A stretch of 64,000 nucleotides of DNA from Methylobacterium tardum (GTDB lineage Bacteria; Pseudomonadota; Alphaproteobacteria; Rhizobiales; Beijerinckiaceae): assembly GCF_023546765.1 (NCBI RefSeq), contig NZ_CP097484.1:1739501-1803500 (forward strand), read 5' to 3'. A program made the position numbers and the translations under genes. The stretch's first letter is position 1. Every line of letters begins with the position of its first letter. The notes under the pieces were generated by a model. That model was not told where the DNA came from. It worked only from the letters and a program-made list of their open reading frames with translations, and made no database searches. Below are positions 9,401 to 19,881 of this stretch, piece by piece.

Positions 9401-12400
9401 ATGTCTGCCTTGCGGCGGATCGGGCGCCGCCTCGGCCGGCTGCGCGATCCGCTGGCCAGCCCGGCGGCCCTGCACCGGCTCTGGGCCGGTGCCGACGCGA
9501 CGGAGACCGACGACCTCGAGACCCGTCTGGTCGCGGCGCTGGCGCCGTCTTTCGACGCGGGCTTCTACGCGAGCTGGTACGGGATCACGGCCGATCCGGT
9601 GCGCGACTACCTCGTCCAGGGCTGGCGCGAGGGCCGCGACCCGCGGCCCGACTTCTCCTCCGCCGCCTACCTCGCCGCCCGGCCCCATCTCGCCAAAGCC
9701 GGCATCAACCCGTTCCTGCACGCCCTCTCGACACACAGGCGCCGGTCCGGTGCGGCCGGCGGCGCCGACACGGGCGCAGGCGCGGCCCTGCCGAAGCCCG
9801 ACACCGCCGAGGTCCAGCGCCTCGCCCGCCGCCTCGCCGACGGGCCGTTCTACCTCGCCGGCAACCCCGACCTGCGGGAAGCCGGCGTCGATCCGGTCGA
9901 CCACTACATGGCCTCGGGCTGGCGCGAGGGCCGCGAGCCGTCGCCCCGCTTCGACACCCTGGCCTACTGCCTGACCCGCGGGATCACCTACGCCACCCAG
10001 AACCCGCTGGTGCACTACGTCCTGCACGGCGGAGCCGCCCGGCCGGAGCCGGCCGAGGCGCTGGCGCTGCGGGTCGCGACGCTCGCGCCCTATTTCGACG
10101 CCGCCCACTACCGGCGGCGCCTGAACGCCGCGCAGCCGGAGGCGTGGGCCGGCGCCACGGACGCGGAGCTGCTGCGCTTCTACGTGGCGGAGGGCTGGCG
10201 GCGGCTCGTCAGCCCGCGTCCGGACTTCGACCCGGCCGGCTTCGTGCAGGCGCGCGCCGGCAGCCGGGCGGTCGCGGACGACCCGTTCTTCCGCTACGTG
10301 GCCGAGACGCGTCTGTCCGGGCGGGAGCCGTTTGCCGAGCCGGAGCGGCTGAACGTGCCGGCGGTGGATGAGGCCTGGTACCGGGCGACCTACCCGGATG
10401 TGGGCGGGCGTGAGCCGTACCTGCACTTTGCCGGTCTGGGCTGGCGGGAGCTGCGCGATCCGGGGCCGGGGCGCTCGACGCTGGCGGCGCTGCTGCGGGT
10501 GTGCGGGTTGCGTCCGGCGCGGGCGCCTGTCGAGGACACGGGCTGGCTGGGGGCGATCGGGGCCGAGCCGGTGGAGCGGGCGGCGTTCCTGGACCTGCAG
10601 GCGCGGCTGGTGGCGGGGCATTTCGACCACGGCTTCTACCGGGCACGCTACGGGCTGCCCGCGGAGGCCGACGCGGTGCGCGACTATTGCGACACCGGCT
10701 GGCGCAGGGGCCGAAACCCACGGCCCGACTTCAACGGGCAGGCCTATCTCGAAGCGCATCCGGGCGTGCGCGAGACCGGCCTCGCGCCCTTCGTCCACTT
10801 CCTCGCCACGGCGCTGATGCACGGCACCGACATCGCGGCCGGGGCCTTCGACCCGCGCTCCGGGACGCCGGATTCGCGGGAGGCGGCGCTCGCCGACGAG
10901 ACCCGGGAGATCGCGCCGTTCTTCGACGCCGCCTACTACGCCAAGCGCAATCCCGACGCCGCCACCGCCGAGGGCGGGCCGCTCGCGCATTTCGTCGCCT
11001 ACGGTCAGCACGAGGGGCGCGATCCCAGCGCGGCGTTCTCCACCGCCTTCTACGCGGAGACCTACGGTCACCTGTTGGGTCCTGGGGAGTCGCCGTTCCT
11101 GCACTACGTCCGGACCGGTCGGGCGGCCGGGCTGCTGGCCGCGCCCGAGGATCTGGGCACCGCCCCGCCCATGACCGCCCCCGCAGCCCAGGACTGGGAC
11201 GGCCTGCCGCAAGCCCTGCCCATCGCTCAGGCCCGCGTCGTCGTCATCGTCCCCGTCTACAAGGGACGCGGCGAGACCCTGCGCGCCATCCACGCCTGCC
11301 TGTCGGCCCCGCAGCAAACCCCCTTCACCCTGCTGGCCGTCAACGACCGCTCCCCCGACCCGCAGCTCACCGCCGAGCTGGCCGACCTCGCCCGCAAGGG
11401 CCTGTTCCACCTCGCCGAGAACGAGCAGAACCTCGGCTTCGTCCGCTCGGTCAACCGCGCCCTCAGCCTCCGCCAGGGCCGCGCCGTCGTCCTGCTCAAC
11501 TCCGACGCCCAGGTCTTCGGCGACTGGCTCGACCGCCTCGTCGCCCATGCCGAGCCCGATGCCGAACCCGAGGCTGAACCCGCGGACGCCGCCCGCCCGC
11601 GCGTGGGCAGCGTCACGCCGCTGTCCAACAACGCCACGATCTGCTCCTACCCGCGCTTCAACGCCAACAACACCATGCCGCTGGAGATCGACCGGCCCGA
11701 TCTCGACCGCTTGGCCGCCCGGATCAACCGCGGCCGCGCCGTGCCCGTGCCCACCGGCGTCGGCTTCTGCATGTACATGACCGCCGAAGCGCTCGACGCC
11801 GTCGGCCCCCTCGACGCCGAGGCCTTCGGCAAGGGCTACGGCGAGGAGAACGACTGGTGCCTGCGCGCTACCAAGGCCGGCTTCGTCAACCTGCTCGCCG
11901 AGGACATCTACGTCTACCATGCCGGCCAGATCTCGTTCGGGCTGGATGAGGGCGGCGAGTACGACCAGGGCCGGCGGCGCTGCTGTCCAAGCACCCCGAC
12001 TACCCGGCCCGCGTCGGGCAGTTCGTCCAGGCCGATCCGGGCCGGGGCGGGCGGGCGCGCCTCGACCTCGCCCGGCTGGCCCGGCACTGCGCCGGCCGGG
12101 CGCTGCTGTACGTGACCCACAGCTGGGGCGGGGGCATCCAGCGGCACATCGACGACATGATCGCAAAGGCCCGGGCCGAGGGCCTGTCGGTGGTGCTGCT
12201 GCAGATCGACCGGACCCGCAACCTCGAGGTCCAGGTCGCCTACCGCGGCGCCGAGTTCCTGTACCTGCCCAACCTCGGCAGCCTGTACCTGCCGCGCGAC
12301 GCCGCGACGGTGTCGGGCTTCATCGCGGCGCTGGCGCCGGTCCTGATCCACGTGCACTCGCTGGCGGGGCTGCGCTGGGCGGCGGCGCGGGCGCTGATGG

Positions 12401-13304
12401 AGCTGGTGGCGGGCTCGGGCCGGCCCTATGCCTGGACGCTGCACGACTACTCGCCGGTCTGCCACCGCAACCACCTGGTGCAGCCGGACGGGCGCTATTG
12501 CGGCCTGGCGCCGGTCGCCGAATGCCGGGCGTGCCTGGCGGCGGATGCGGAGGGGTTCGAGGAGCCGGATCCGGGTGAGCGGCGGGCGGCGTTCGGGGCG
12601 TTCCTGGCCGGGGCGGCGCGGGTGTTTGCGCCCTCGTCGGACACGGCGGCGCGGATCCGGGGGTGTACCCGGACCTGGCGATCACGGTGCGGCCGCATCT
12701 GGAGCCGGAGCGCACGGTGCGCGACACCACCCTGCAGCGGCCCGGACGCGTCCGGCGGGTCGCGGTGCTCGGCGCCATCAGCGCGACGAAGGGCGGCCTG
12801 TTCCTGCAGGCGCTGGCAACCGACGCGCAGGACCGGAAGCTGCCGCTGTGGTTCTCGATCGTGGGCTTCTCCGACCCGGCGCTCACGGGCGGCCTGGAAC
12901 GCGCCGGGGTCACCGAGACGGGGCGCTATGTCGGCGACCACGAAGCGCTCGACATGGTCTGGCGCGTCGCGGCCGACCTGGTCCTGCTTCCGGCGATCTG
13001 GCCGGAGACCTACTCGTACGCGCTGACACTGGCTCTGCGCACCGGCCTGCCGGTGGTGGCCTTCGACCTCGGCGCCCCGGGCGAACGGCTCTCCGCCTAC
13101 CCGAACGGCCACCGCCTGCCCTACGCACTGGTCACCGACCCGGCCGCCTTCAACGACCGGCTGCTGGCCATCGACGTCTCGGAAACCGGGCGGCTCTCCG
13201 GGCCGATCCAGGCCGCCGAATACGGCGATCTGAGGCACGCCTATTACGGTCTGGACCCGGCGCCGGCCGGGACGGAACGCCCCATCGACGAGGACGCCGC
13301 ATGA
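9401..13304 (+). pseudogene. Giant repeat-GT2-GT4 glycosyltransferase, two frameshifts
   Basis: With two single bases restored, this is one protein of about 1301 aa. Residues 1-600 hold six diverged units ending in motifs such as GWREGRDP, GWREGREP, GWRELRDP and GWRRGRNP, each followed by a Phe and a Tyr/Leu helix. Residues 610-850 are a GT2 domain (VVIVPVYKGRGETLRAI, NDRSPD, LLNSDAQVF, GYGEENDWCLRA). Residues 900-1301 are a GT4 domain (LLYVTHSWGGGIQRHIDD, HDYSPVCHRN, ISATKGG). Breaks are near 11971-11981 and in the G-run near 12658-12662; each needs +1 base. GGAGA precedes ATG 9401. It overlaps the next gene by ATGA. Likely adds several sugars in exopolysaccharide or O-chain assembly. Confidence 0.82.
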
Positions 13305-14019
13305 TCTCCGTCAACGAGGACATGAAGCAGGAGATGCTGCGGCGCGGCATCTCGGTGCTGCACCCGGCCCCGTTCGGCCTGCCGGAGGACTGCACCTTCG
13401 AGCCGCCGTGCAGCATCAAGTGGATGGGCATCGATTACTGCCTCACCATGGGGGCCTTCTCGTACGCGGTGAGCGGCTACTATTTCGGCGCCGACATCGC
13501 CCGCTACTGCTCGATCGGCGAGAGCGTCCAGGTCGGGCGCGGCAGCCACCCGGTCCATTGCGGCTCGACCTCGCCGCTGTTCTACACGCACCACTCGGCC
13601 GTGTTCGACCGCCTCGAGCCGCGGGCGGAGGATTACGAGATCTGCGGCCCCTACCTGTGGCCCAAGCGCGTGCGCATCGGCAACGACGTCTATATCGGCC
13701 ACGGCGCCTTCCTGATGCCCGACATCACGATCGGCGACGGGGCGATCATCGGCGCCATGGCGGTGGTGACCAAGGACGTGCCGCCCTACGCGATCGTGGC
13801 CGGCAGCCCGGCCCGGATCGTGAAGATGCGCTTCCCCGACGCGCTGATCGAGCGTTACCTGAAGGTGCAATGGTGGCGCTACGCCTTCTGGGACCTGCGC
13901 CAGTGCTCGATCACCGACCCGGAAAAATTCCTCGACGCCGTGGAGGAGCGGATCGCCGGCGGCATGCAGGAATACCGGCCGGACTTGATCCCGATCCAGT
14001 CGCTGGTGCCGGGGGGTGA
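13301..14019 (+). CDS. CatB-like left-handed beta-helix acetyltransferase
   Basis: O- or N-acetyltransferase of the xenobiotic/CatB type, coupled (ATGA) to the glycosyltransferase before it. Hexapeptide turns are visible in ARYCSIGESVQVGRGSHPV and in RIGNDVYIGHGAFLMPDITI with IVAGSPARIVKMRF at the end, plus the catalytic His of H-P-V-H. As read, the frame runs on to 14143 (280 aa) with a tail unlike the family, overlapping the convergent gene by 121 nt. A single extra G in the GGGGGG run at 14011-14016 would put the stop at 14017-14019, leaving 4 bp between genes. I give that end as the likely true one. Confidence 0.8.
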
Positions 14020-14022
14020 GGC

Positions 14023-14706
14023 TTACGTCTCATCCTCGAAGGCAACGGGCCATGTCCGGCGCACCGTCGCGGGATTACCATGCAACAGGCATCCGTCACC
14101 GGCCGGCCGTCTAAGCACCGATCCGGCCGAGAGCTTGCTATAAGCGCCCAGGCGCATTTTCGGGAGGATCGATGCGCCCGTTCCCAGGAATGCGGCCGTC
14201 CCGCACACGGTATGGCCGCATAGGAGTGCGCCAGGCGACAGAACGACAGATGCATCGAGCCGCGCGTCGTGATGAACCGCTACCTGCGCATGCAACACCA
14301 CGTTGGCCCCGAGTTGCACGAAGGGACCGACAAAAACACCGGGGTAGATGATCGCCCCGGCCCCGATCACTGCTGAAGGCGCGATGTAGGCCATCGGGTG
14401 AACGATACGCGCCAGGGTAAGGTCCATGCTGACCAGTTCACGATAGACCTTATGCCGGATCGTAGGGTCGCCCGTGCAGACTATGAATGCCTTCTGATCC
14501 CTGTCTGAGACGGAGGAGATGTCTGTGTGCGTCGCGAAGGGACTGCTGCAGATGGAAATCAGATCTGCGGTCCGCACCGGCCCAGGGGCGACCACGTCCG
14601 TAATGAAGTAACCGTCCCCGCGTCCGCATGCACCGAGGTCATGGAGGAGAGCGGCGACCTCTACCGCCAGACTGCCGCCACCACACATCACGAGTTGCCG
14701 CGTCAT
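14023..14706 (-). CDS. NeuD/PglD-like sugar O/N-acyltransferase
   Basis: 227 aa. The N-terminal Rossmann-like part (MTRQLVMCGGGSLAVEVAAL) binds the nucleotide-sugar. The C-terminal left-handed beta helix carries hexapeptide repeats (PSAVIGAGAIIYPGVFVGP, VVLHAQVAVHHDARL) with the catalytic His pair H-H-D. The family acetylates 4-amino sugars on UDP/GDP carriers. The ATG at 14706 overlaps the aminotransferase stop by one base, which fixes the start. PglE/PglD-style pairing suggests an N-acetylated 4-amino-6-deoxy sugar. Last gene of the operon. Confidence 0.85.
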   Translation of the reverse strand: MTRQLVMCGGGSLAVEVAALLHDLGACGRGDGYFITDVVAPGPVRTADLISICSSPFATHTDISSVSDRDQKAFIVCTGDPTIRHKVYRELVSMDLTLARIVHPMAYIAPSAVIGAGAIIYPGVFVGPFVQLGANVVLHAQVAVHHDARLDASVVLSPGALLCGHTVCGTAAFLGTGASILPKMRLGAYSKLSAGSVLRRPAGDGCLLHGNPATVRRTWPVAFEDET

Positions 14707-15893
14707 CAAATGACTCGGATACGTCTGGCATGGGATTCGTGGACGTGATTCTGTTCCGCGCTGCGGAGCGCCGCGGCGCATTTGGCCATGGCCCGCCCCA
14801 ATGAAGCGCAGACCGCCGCGACATCGGCCTCGGTCATGGCCTCAAAGGTCGGCAGGTTGAGCCCACGGACCGACCATGTCTCGGCGACGGGATAGCAAGT
14901 CTCCTCGTGATAGGGGGCCTGCTGGTGCGTCGGGTAGAAGATCGGACGGCTGTCGATGCCGTCGGCCAGGAGCGCCGCCATGACCGCGTCCCGCTCACAG
15001 GCACCGCCCCCGGTAAGCAGCACGGTGACGAGCCAGGGCACGGGCACCGCCCATGGCTGGGAGCCGAGCAGGCGCAGGCCTTCGATCCCGGCGAGCCGCT
15101 CGGCATACCAAGCGGCGACCTGGCGGCGGGCGGCCAAAATTGTGTCGATCCGTTCGAGCTGAGCGAGGCCGATCGCGGCGGCGAGGTTCGTCATACGGTA
15201 GTTGAAACCGACCACCGGATGAATGTAGCGGCGTTGCGGGTCGAGGCCTTGCCCGCGGTAGAGACGCAGCCGCGCCGCGAGAGTCGCGTCGTCCGTCACC
15301 ACCATGCCGCCCTCGCCGGTGGTGATGATCTTGTTGCCATAGAAGCTGAAGGTCGCACAGGCCCCGAATGAGCCGACCGGCCGCCCCCGATAGGTGGCCC
15401 CGTGCGCCTCCGCGGCGTCCTCGACCACGTGCAGGTCGTAGCGCGCGGCTAGCCTCATGATCCGGTCCATATCGGCAGGATGGCCGTAAAGGTGGACCGG
15501 CAGGATGGCTCGGGTGCGCGGGGTGATCCGCGCCTCGATACAATCCGGGTCGAGGTTCAGGGTCAGGGGCTCGCAGTCGGCGAAGACCGGTTTGGCCCCG
15601 CAATAGGTCACGGCATTCGCCGACGCGATGTAGGTGAGGTTCGGCACGATTACTTCATCGCCGGGGCCGATCCCGAGGGCCGTGAGTGCGAGATGCAGGG
15701 CGGTCGTGCCATTGTTGACCGCCACCGCATGCGAGACGCCGCAGAACCGCGCGAAATCGGCCTCAAAAGCGTCGAGGAAGCGGCCACTCGACGAGATCCA
15801 GGTGCTGTCGAGGCATTCGAGCACGTAGGCGCGCTCGTTCCCACCCAGGGTCGGAGCAGCGACGGGAATGAAATTGCGGTCGGCCATGATCAA
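14706..15893 (-). CDS. DegT/DnrJ/EryC1 sugar aminotransferase
   Basis: 395 aa PLP enzyme that aminates a keto-sugar nucleotide. The start PVAAPTLGGNERAYVLECLD and motif ISSSGRFLDAFEADFARF resemble perosamine synthetase. The PLP site shows HVVEDAAEAHGA (Asp), then FSFYGNKIITTGEGGMV with the internal-aldimine Lys. Likely makes a 4-amino-4,6-dideoxy sugar, which the next gene acylates. The start overlaps the upstream stop by ATGA; a second Met two codons in is also possible. Confidence 0.9.
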   Translation of the reverse strand: MIMADRNFIPVAAPTLGGNERAYVLECLDSTWISSSGRFLDAFEADFARFCGVSHAVAVNNGTTALHLALTALGIGPGDEVIVPNLTYIASANAVTYCGAKPVFADCEPLTLNLDPDCIEARITPRTRAILPVHLYGHPADMDRIMRLAARYDLHVVEDAAEAHGATYRGRPVGSFGACATFSFYGNKIITTGEGGMVVTDDATLAARLRLYRGQGLDPQRRYIHPVVGFNYRMTNLAAAIGLAQLERIDTILAARRQVAAWYAERLAGIEGLRLLGSQPWAVPVPWLVTVLLTGGGACERDAVMAALLADGIDSRPIFYPTHQQAPYHEETCYPVAETWSVRGLNLPTFEAMTEADVAAVCASLGRAMAKCAAALRSAEQNHVHESHARRIRVI

Positions 15894-17152
15894 ACCGCCG
15901 GTCCGGTGGCGATCAGTGCTTCATCGGCCGCGCTCAGAGGCCGGCCGGCTGCCTTGCGGTAGAGGACGCCGAACCGGCGCGCCACCGATTCCCAGGTGTG
16001 CTGGGCGACGACCTCCCGCCCGCGCGCAGCGAGCTGGTCGCGAAGCGGAGCTTCCGACCACAGCTTGAAGATTGCACCGGCGATGTCATCGCTGTTGTTG
16101 GGGTCGAACAGGAGCGCGCCGCCATCGGTCTGCGACGGCAACGATGTGACGTTGGAGCAGGCGACGGGACACCCGGTCGCGAAGGCCTCCCAGATCGGCG
16201 CGCTGGCGGCCTCGAACTTGGTCGGCACGACGGCGCCCCGGGCCAGATGGTAGAGCAGAATCAGATCGCGCTGGGCGATGTAGCCGGCCCACCGGAAACG
16301 GTCCGTCACGTTCAGGGCGGCTGCCCGCTCTAGAACACGCAACGAGAACGGCACGAGTGCCCCCGTGAAGATCATGAGGGGCGGCTCGATACCCTGGGCC
16401 CGCAGGATTGCGGCGGCCTCCACGAGGCCGACATGGTTCTTGTGCTCCCAGCCGGCCGCCGGGTAGATCAGGAAGCCGCCCGGCTGGACTTGGAAGCGAT
16501 CGCAGAGGGCCCGCACTTCTGCGGGCGTCGGAGGCGTGCGGTCGGCCGCCGGCGGCGCGAACGGGATGACGGCCAGCTTCTCGGCCGGTACGCGGTATTG
16601 GCGCTGGAGATCCTCGGCGATCCAGCGCGAAGCCACCGGCACGACCGCCGCCAGGCTGCAGAAATACTGGTAGATGACCTCACGCTGCTCAAGATCGCCG
16701 TCAGAAAAGAACTGCGGCAGGTGAAGGTGCTGGAGGTCGTGGGGGTGATAGAGGAGCGGCAGGTCCGAATCGAGCGCGAATTGCGACAGGGCGTGCACCA
16801 CCTCCACGCCCGCTTCCCGCAAGAGTCCCGTCGCGTCGTGGAGGTTGATCCGGAGGTTCGCACTCTCGTCTTGGAATTTGAAGATCCGCTGGGCCAGCGA
16901 CGTGCCAGCCAGCCTGAACGCGCGCTCGCGGATCGGCAGGGCGCTAGTGTTCAACGGCAGCAGCTTGCAATGATCCGACATGATCGCACGCAGATCGTCG
17001 CGCGCGTCCGAGTCCACGATCAGGGAGAAGCGAAACTGGTCCGCCGGAAGGTGATGGAGATGGTTGATCAGGCCACGCGTGATCTCGGCCACCCCGCCAG
17101 CAGCACCCAGGGCCGGTCGCGCATCGATCGCGACGTGAAGCTGCTCTGACAC
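15890..17152 (-). CDS. GT4 glycosyltransferase
   Basis: 420 aa, GT-B fold. N-terminal VAIDARPALGAAGGVAEITR is the classic acceptor-domain start. The C-terminal donor domain has GGFLIYPAAGWEHKNHVGLV, the mannosyltransferase-type RFRWAGYIAQRDLILLYH, then PTKFEAASAPIWEAFATGCP (E-x7-E motif) and LLFDPNNSDDIAGAI. Transfers an unknown sugar to a lipid-linked chain at the cytoplasmic face. Overlaps the aminotransferase gene by 4 nt and lies 78 nt after the GT2 gene. Its GC content is visibly lower than that of the flanking housekeeping genes. Confidence 0.9.
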   Translation of the reverse strand: MSEQLHVAIDARPALGAAGGVAEITRGLINHLHHLPADQFRFSLIVDSDARDDLRAIMSDHCKLLPLNTSALPIRERAFRLAGTSLAQRIFKFQDESANLRINLHDATGLLREAGVEVVHALSQFALDSDLPLLYHPHDLQHLHLPQFFSDGDLEQREVIYQYFCSLAAVVPVASRWIAEDLQRQYRVPAEKLAVIPFAPPAADRTPPTPAEVRALCDRFQVQPGGFLIYPAAGWEHKNHVGLVEAAAILRAQGIEPPLMIFTGALVPFSLRVLERAAALNVTDRFRWAGYIAQRDLILLYHLARGAVVPTKFEAASAPIWEAFATGCPVACSNVTSLPSQTDGGALLFDPNNSDDIAGAIFKLWSEAPLRDQLAARGREVVAQHTWESVARRFGVLYRKAAGRPLSAADEALIATGPAV

Positions 17153-17230
17153 GGCAAAGTCCTTTTGGTCGTCCTGCGCGCCATCTCCGGCGCACGACTC
17201 ATCAGACCCGATCCTTGTCCGGAGCTGTTC

Positions 17231-18046
17231 TCACCAGGGGATGCGGCCGTACCGGCGCGTCAGAACTGCATATTCCGCCGCACTCTGCTCCGCGAAGGCC
17301 GGATCGGCGGCGATGCGGGCCATGCCGGAGCGGGCATGGACAAGCCGGGTGACAAGGGGCGCCAGCATCGTGTGGCGCTGCAGCTCTAAGCTCGCTCCAC
17401 CGAAGCGCACGACATTGGTGATCCAGGGTCGGACCTGTTCCGCCATCGCGAAGGTCGCCGGGGCCAAGGCGTCGATGAGGTGGCAACGTTTCAAGCCGCT
17501 GTCGCCCAATCGACCGAGCCATTCGTTATCGAGATGCCAGCGCATGGTAGGATCGAACCGTCCAACCTGCCGGAGGGTGCTGGACGGCATCAGCCAGCCT
17601 GAGGGCGTCGGGAAGTCGTTGATGCGCATGATCGTGCCATTCTCATCGACCTCAAGCTGGGTCGTGGAAACAAAATCATAACGTTTCAAAGCATTGAGAC
17701 CCCAGGTCAGGTAATTCCGGTCCCACCAATCGTCGTCCTCCAAGAAGGCCATGTAGTCAAAACGATCCGCCGCCGCGTCGATTCCCGCATTCAGGGCTCC
17801 GGCCTGCGAGCGGGTCTCGCTGCGCGCCCAGATGACATCGCTCCGCTCCGCAAGGGACACGGGGATGTCCGCATCGGCATCGATGCCGATGATGAAGGTC
17901 AGCCGCGCGCGACCTTCCGCAACGGCTATCTGGTCGAGCGCGCTGGTGATTGCCCGGTCGACAAAATATCTGTCGGTCTGAGCGCCGGCGGCGACGTGCT
18001 GAAGACGGGACGGGATGATCACCCCGACCGACAAAGGTTGCAACAT
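17231..18046 (-). CDS. GT2-like glycosyltransferase
   Basis: 271 aa. GT-A start SVGVIIPSRLQHV, an IGIDADADIP segment, SQAGALNAGID and the metal motif YMAFLEDDDWWDRNYLTWGL. The C-terminal half has WHLDNEWLGRLGDSG in the acceptor region. It lacks a clear membrane anchor. First gene of the four-gene minus-strand operon and preceded by a very AT-rich leader. Codon and base use are less GC-rich than the chromosome average. Confidence 0.82.
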   Translation of the reverse strand: MLQPLSVGVIIPSRLQHVAAGAQTDRYFVDRAITSALDQIAVAEGRARLTFIIGIDADADIPVSLAERSDVIWARSETRSQAGALNAGIDAAADRFDYMAFLEDDDWWDRNYLTWGLNALKRYDFVSTTQLEVDENGTIMRINDFPTPSGWLMPSSTLRQVGRFDPTMRWHLDNEWLGRLGDSGLKRCHLIDALAPATFAMAEQVRPWITNVVRFGGASLELQRHTMLAPLVTRLVHARSGMARIAADPAFAEQSAAEYAVLTRRYGRIPW

Positions 18047-18400
18047 CTCAAATCTTCCCTCGTACGATCATCGAAAGGGCGTCATTGGTAATACTTTTCC
18101 AGTACCATGATAATTAAAACGAGAGATAAGTTTTATAAAGCAATAAAAATAATTCCGCGCGTGTATAGATCAGATATTTTGACCCGGTTCAGACATTGAT
18201 CGCGCTGTCTGTGTTACAGGTTGGAAAATTTGTCGTCAAGTTTACAAAATTAAGACGTATATGGACGTGTTGGATACCCAGTAATGAACATATTTTATAA
18301 GAAAGGCAGATAGGTAGTTCTACATCAGTCAATGCTGTCGGTATGAGCAGATTGAACAAGAACAAAAAATTGCAACCGGACATCACGCGGCTGCCGCGTC
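18047..18400 (-). promoter_or_regulatory. AT-rich leader/promoter of the polysaccharide operon
   Basis: About 350 bp of roughly 37% GC in a genome near 70%, with runs such as TTTTATAAAGC, AATTAAAAC and ATATTTTATAAG. It directly precedes the GT2 gene starting at 18046 and must hold its promoter. The only ORF inside (65 codons) has no family signal. Low GC here and in the genes downstream suggests horizontal acquisition, with this as the island edge. Confidence 0.55.
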
Positions 18401-18613
18401 CGGAAGCCGGATGCAGACGTGGTTTATGGCATCGGCACGGAATCCGAAGGATCCGGCAGATCCTCAGATCCGGATAACGCTCCGCCGCCCTCCAAGCCGG
18501 AGCGGCGGCCGAGCCGCGGCTTGTGCTTGTCCTGCAACCTATCGGAACGGCGCGGCGAGCCCGCTCAGCGCACAGACCGGTGCTTCGACAGGCGGCTCCT
18601 CACACCGAACCGA
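18401..18613. other. Intergenic spacer, nothing recognised
   Basis: Back to normal GC; follows the end of the M20 amidohydrolase gene. No gene or structure found. Confidence 0.4.
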
Positions 18614-19831
18614 TCATCTCAGCACCCGCGCCGCCGCCGCGCCGAGCGCCCGGACCCCCAACACGAGGTCGGCGTCGCTGGTATCCTCGGCCCAATGGTG
18701 GCTGATGCCGCCGATCGAGGGCACGAACAGCATCGCGGCCGGCAGGATCCGGGCGACGTTCTGGGCATCGTGGCCGGCGCCCGAGGGCATCACCTGCCAG
18801 CCGCCGGGACTGACCGCCTCGGCGGCCTCCGAGAGCGCGCGCATCAGCGCCGGGTCGCAGGGGGCGGGGATCGCCTTGGAGAGGGCCGTCAGCGTGGCGG
18901 GGCAGAGCTCGCGCCGGTTCGATTCGCGCACCAGCGCCTCCAGGCAGGCCTCCATGCGCTCCAGCACCGGCATCGACACGTCGCGGAACTGGAAGAACAC
19001 CTCGGCGCGGCCCGGGATGATGCTGAAGCCGCCGGGATCCAGGGTGATCCGCCCCGTGGTCCAAGTGCTGCGCGGGCCGCAGACCTTCGGGAACTCACGG
19101 TCGATCGCCGCCAGGAGTCGCACCGCCGAGAGCCCGGCGTCCCGGCGCTCGGCCATGGTGGTGCCGCCCGCATGGTCCTGGTTGCCGGAAAAATCGATCC
19201 GGAACTGCCAGATCGCCACGATGCCGCTCACCACCCCGAGATGCAGGCCGGCGGATTCGAGCTGCGTGCCCTGCTCGATATGCATCTCCAGGAAGCCGCG
19301 GTAGCGGCCCGGGTCGAGCTGCATCCGGGGCAGGCCGGCAAGCCCGGCATTCGCCAGGGCGTCGCGCAGGGGCGTGCCGTCGGTGCGGTTGCGGGCTTCG
19401 TCGATCTCGGCCTCGGTCAGGTCGCCGATCGCCGAGCGGCTGCCCAGGAAGCCGCCCGAGAAATGCCCCTCCTCGTCGGCGAAGGCGACGACGTCGACCG
19501 GCAGGCCGGCGCGGGCGAGCGCCACCCCGGCCACGACCCCCAGCGCCCCGTCGAGCCAGCCGGCCTCGTTCTGGGTCTCGATGTGGCTGCCGACCAGGAG
19601 ATGCGGGCCGGGGCCGCGGTGCCGCCCGAGGACGTTGCCGATCCCGTCGATGGAGGCCTCCCGGCCGCAGGCCTCCAGCTTGGCCATCAGCCAGCGGCGG
19701 GATTCCATGTCCTCGGCCGAGAAGGTCGGGCGGTGGACGCCGGTGCGGAACCGGCCGATCTCGCGCAGGGCGTACAGGTCGGCCAGGAAGGCTTCAGTAT
19801 CGATGAGGGCTTGCGTGTCGATCTCGGTCAT
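18614..19831 (-). CDS. M20-family allantoate/N-carbamoyl amino acid amidohydrolase
   Basis: 405 aa Zn-dependent hydrolase of the AllC/HyuC/beta-ureidopropionase group, acting on allantoate, ureido acids or N-carbamoyl amino acids. Metal and active-site motifs: VGSHIETQNEAGWLDGALGV, FADEEGHFSGGFLGS, LEMHIEQGTQLES, the dimer-lid GNQDHAGGTTM, SGAGHDAQN and GGISHHWAEDTS. The first motif has Glu where AllC usually has Asp (GSHxD). With rut genes nearby it could take part in ureido-nitrogen recycling, but it is not in that operon. Substrate cannot be fixed from sequence. Confidence 0.85.
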   Translation of the reverse strand: MTEIDTQALIDTEAFLADLYALREIGRFRTGVHRPTFSAEDMESRRWLMAKLEACGREASIDGIGNVLGRHRGPGPHLLVGSHIETQNEAGWLDGALGVVAGVALARAGLPVDVVAFADEEGHFSGGFLGSRSAIGDLTEAEIDEARNRTDGTPLRDALANAGLAGLPRMQLDPGRYRGFLEMHIEQGTQLESAGLHLGVVSGIVAIWQFRIDFSGNQDHAGGTTMAERRDAGLSAVRLLAAIDREFPKVCGPRSTWTTGRITLDPGGFSIIPGRAEVFFQFRDVSMPVLERMEACLEALVRESNRRELCPATLTALSKAIPAPCDPALMRALSEAAEAVSPGGWQVMPSGAGHDAQNVARILPAAMLFVPSIGGISHHWAEDTSDADLVLGVRALGAAAARVLR

Positions 19832-19881
19832 GCGGTCCCCGGGGGCTGGAGGTTCCGGCCGTGCAAGCCCCGTGCGGCGGG

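Noticed and set aside
9212..12166. 984-codon open frame opposite the giant glycosyltransferase
   Set aside because: Antisense to clear GT2 and repeat motifs, with the Arg/Gly/Val-rich content of a high-GC shadow frame.
18189..18386. 65-codon ORF in the AT-rich leader
   Set aside because: No ribosome site, no family signal; the region is better read as a promoter/leader.
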